Notes under the pieces: generated by a model
Told to the model about the DNA's origin: nothing
Databases searched by the model: none
Seen by the model: only the letters and a program-made list of their open reading frames with translations
Assembly: GCA_029065825.1 (NCBI GenBank)
Contig: JAIEHQ010000143.1
Span: 1 to 17,102 of the forward strand
DNA from: Alistipes sp.
Lineage (GTDB): Bacteria; Bacteroidota; Bacteroidia; Bacteroidales; Rikenellaceae
Length of the DNA: 17,102 bases
Direction of reading: 5' to 3'
Program-made: the position numbers and the translations under genes
Shown here: piece after piece, positions 15,211 to 17,102 of the stretch
Numbering within the stretch: position 1 is the first letter of the stretch
Layout: every line of letters starts with the position of its first letter

Positions 15211-17059
15211 ATGAGTAACGAAAGAAAATTAAGACTTATCCAGGTCGCCAAGGAGTTCAAGGTGGGATTGAATACCATCACGGACTTCCTGCAGAAAAAA
15301 GGCGTCAAGAGCGACGGTTCGCCCAACACGCTGGTCGAGCCGGAGGTGTACGCCCTCCTGGAGAAGGAGTTCGGTGCCAACCGCACGAGCGGCAAGGAGC
15401 GGGAGAGCATCCGCGAGCGCATCGGACAGAAACAGGCGACGGTAACCATCGCCGAGAGCCGGCAGACGCAGAAGGAGGAGCCGGCGGTCAAGAGCAACGT
15501 GATCAGCATCAAGGACGAGCTGCCCCAGCCCAAGATCCTGGGCAAGATCGACCTTTCGCCCAAACCGAAGGCCAAGCCCCAGCCGGCTCCGGCCCCGCAG
15601 CCGAAGAGCAAGCCGCAGCCTGCGGAGGAGAAACCGGCAGAGGTGCGTCCCGCAGCCGAGGAGCCGGTCAAAACGGTCGCACCGGCACCCGCCCCTGCCC
15701 CCGCGCCGGCGCCGGCACCGGTCCCCGAGTCCGAAAAACCCCAGCCGGCACAGCAGGCGGAGGAGCCTAAGAGCGACAACGTCTTCCGGCCGGCCGTACA
15801 GCAGCTCACGGGTCCGCAGGTGCTGGGCACGATGGACGTTTCGGGCTTCGTGCCCGGCGGCCGCCACAAGCGCAAACGTCTGAGCAAGGAGAAGGTCGAT
15901 GTGACCCGCACCCAGGGTGCGGCCCCCAAAGCGGCGGGAGCCGGAGGTGCCAAGAACGGCGCGCAGCCCGGCAAAAACAACGCGCAGAACCAGCCCAAAC
16001 CGGGCGAAGGCCGCCGCAACAAGAAGGAGAAGGCGAAAGTCGCCAAACCGGTGGTCCGCACCGAGATCAGCGACGAGGAGGTTTCGAAACAGGTCAAGGA
16101 TACGCTGGCCCGCCTCACGTCGAAGAATGCCAAGAACAAGGGCGCGAAATACCGCAAGGAGAAGCGCGATGCCGTCGCCGAGCGCATGAACGAGGAGTTC
16201 CAGCGCGAGGAACAGGAACGTTCGATCCTCAAGGTTACCGAGTTCGTCACGGTAAACGAACTGGCGACGATGATGAACGTCTCGGTTACCGAGGTCATCA
16301 CGGCCTGCATGAACCTGGGTCTGATGGTTTCGATCAACCAGCGCCTCGATGCCGAGGCATTGGTGGTGGTGGCCGAGGAGTTCGGATTCAAGACCGAGTT
16401 CGTCTCGGCCGACATCCAGGAGGCGATCAACGACGACGAGATCGACACCGCCGAGGATCTGCTGCCCCGTCCGCCGATCGTCACCGTCATGGGACACGTC
16501 GATCACGGTAAGACCTCGCTGCTGGACAACATCCGCAAGACCAACGTCATCGAAGGCGAGGCGGGCGGTATCACGCAGCACATCGGTGCCTACAGCGTGG
16601 AGCTGAACGGCCAGAAGATCACGTTCCTCGACACCCCGGGCCACGAAGCCTTCACGGCCATGCGCGCCCGCGGTGCGAAGGTCACGGACGTGGCGGTCAT
16701 CATCGTCGCGGCCGACGACAGCGTGATGCCCCAGACCATCGAGGCGATCAACCACGCCCAGGCCGCCGGCGTTCCGATGGTTTTCGCCATCAACAAGATC
16801 GACAAGCCCAGCGCCAACCCCGACCACATCAAGGAGCAGCTCTCCCAGATGAACTACCTGGTCGAGTCGTGGGGCGGCAAGTACCAGGATCAGGAGGTCT
16901 CGGCCAAAAAGGGCCTCAACCTCGACAAACTGCTCGAGAAGGTGTTGCTCGAAGCCGAGATGCTCGACCTGAAAGCCAACCCCAACCGCCGGGCCTCGGG
17001 TGCCGTGATCGAATCGACGCTCGACAAGGGACGCGGTTACGTGGCCACGGTGCTCGTGC
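15211..17059 (+). CDS. infB: Translation initiation factor IF-2, 3' end missing at the contig edge
   Basis: IF-2 is the GTPase that brings initiator tRNA to the 30S subunit and joins the subunits. The visible 616 residues have an N-terminal IF2-N domain (about 5-55), a long charged linker with an Ala-Pro tract at 157-170, a second IF2-N-like domain (about 338-395) and the GTPase domain. G motifs are GHVDHGKT (428-435), GGITQH (452-457), DTPGH (474-478), NKID (528-531) and SAKKG (564-568). Domain II starts at GRGYVATVLV. The linker repeats a short motif, PKILGKIDLS (107-116) and PQVLGTMDVS (202-211). The frame appears to stop at 17065-17067, but those bases belong to an adapter-like sequence, so domains II to IV continue outside the window. 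The C at 17059 fits the first base of the expected Gln codon. The ATG follows an A-rich leader. Confidence 0.96.
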
Positions 17060-17102
17060 CTGTCTGATATACACATCTCCGTGCCCTCGAGACATCTCAG
17101 GG
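17060..17102 (+). other. Sequencing adapter (Nextera-type) read-through at the contig end
   Basis: From 17060 the sequence matches the Illumina Nextera read-through adapter (which begins CTGTCTCTTATACACATCT) at 30 of 34 positions up to 17093. The mismatches are at 17066, 17067, 17082 and 17086. Bases 17094-17101 read ATCTCAGG, the size of an i7 index and, from memory, one of the Nextera XT indexes. This is not genomic DNA. The mismatches may explain why trimming missed it. Confidence 0.93.

Noticed and set aside
15229..17076. 615-codon frame on the - strand opposite infB
   Set aside because: It is antisense to IF-2, starts inside adapter-like sequence and has a biased, domain-free product.
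1..17102. CRISPR array, tRNA or rRNA genes, insertion sequence
   Set aside because: No regularly spaced repeats, no cloverleaf-like or rRNA sequence, and no transposase-like product with terminal inverted repeats were seen.

Overview
The window looks like a chromosomal segment of a high-GC member of the Bacteroidales, most like Alistipes/Rikenellaceae. Three things point there. LpxC and FabZ are fused in one polypeptide, which is typical of Bacteroidetes. Translation starts are A-rich and mostly lack a Shine-Dalgarno. Several intergenic regions carry the Bacteroidetes -7 element TAnnTTTG, in two cases with a TTTG about 20 bases upstream. The genus is an inference, because no rRNA or marker alignment could be run.

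Layout. Bases 1-868 hold no convincing gene. A SulP-family anion transporter (869-2548, +) follows and ends at a perfect 16-bp terminator hairpin. Bases 2650-5274 look like a small phage-derived island: an isolated large terminase (-), an unknown 97-residue protein (-), and a divergent HTH/S24 LexA-CI-type repressor (+). The repressor and the 97-residue gene share a 118-bp AT-rich spacer with two face-to-face promoters and two inverted repeats, which resembles a phage switch. No portal, capsid, tail, integrase or lysis gene is present. Next come korA-korB (2-oxoacid:ferredoxin oxidoreductase), closed by a bidirectional terminator. On the minus strand a CPA1-type cation/proton antiporter lies downstream of a TonB-like protein gene. 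Divergent from those is lpxC-fabZ followed after 7 bp by lpxA, the early lipid A steps. The last block is rimP-nusA-infB with a structured leader.

How the genes work together. lpxC-fabZ and lpxA supply acylated and deacetylated UDP-GlcNAc intermediates for lipid A, and FabZ supplies the fatty acid elongation branch. rimP, nusA and infB form the widely conserved ribosome maturation, transcription elongation and translation initiation operon. korAB links 2-oxoacid metabolism to reduced ferredoxin, which suits an anaerobe.

An important caveat sits at the right edge. Bases 17060-17101 closely match the Illumina Nextera read-through adapter (4 mismatches in 34 bases) followed by an 8-base index-like sequence. 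The apparent infB stop at 17065-17067 is therefore artificial. The genomic sequence ends at about 17059 and infB is really open at its 3' end. I found no tRNA, rRNA, CRISPR array or insertion sequence. The best candidates for something under-described are the stand-alone terminase/97-residue/repressor island and the recurrent face-to-face promoter architecture.
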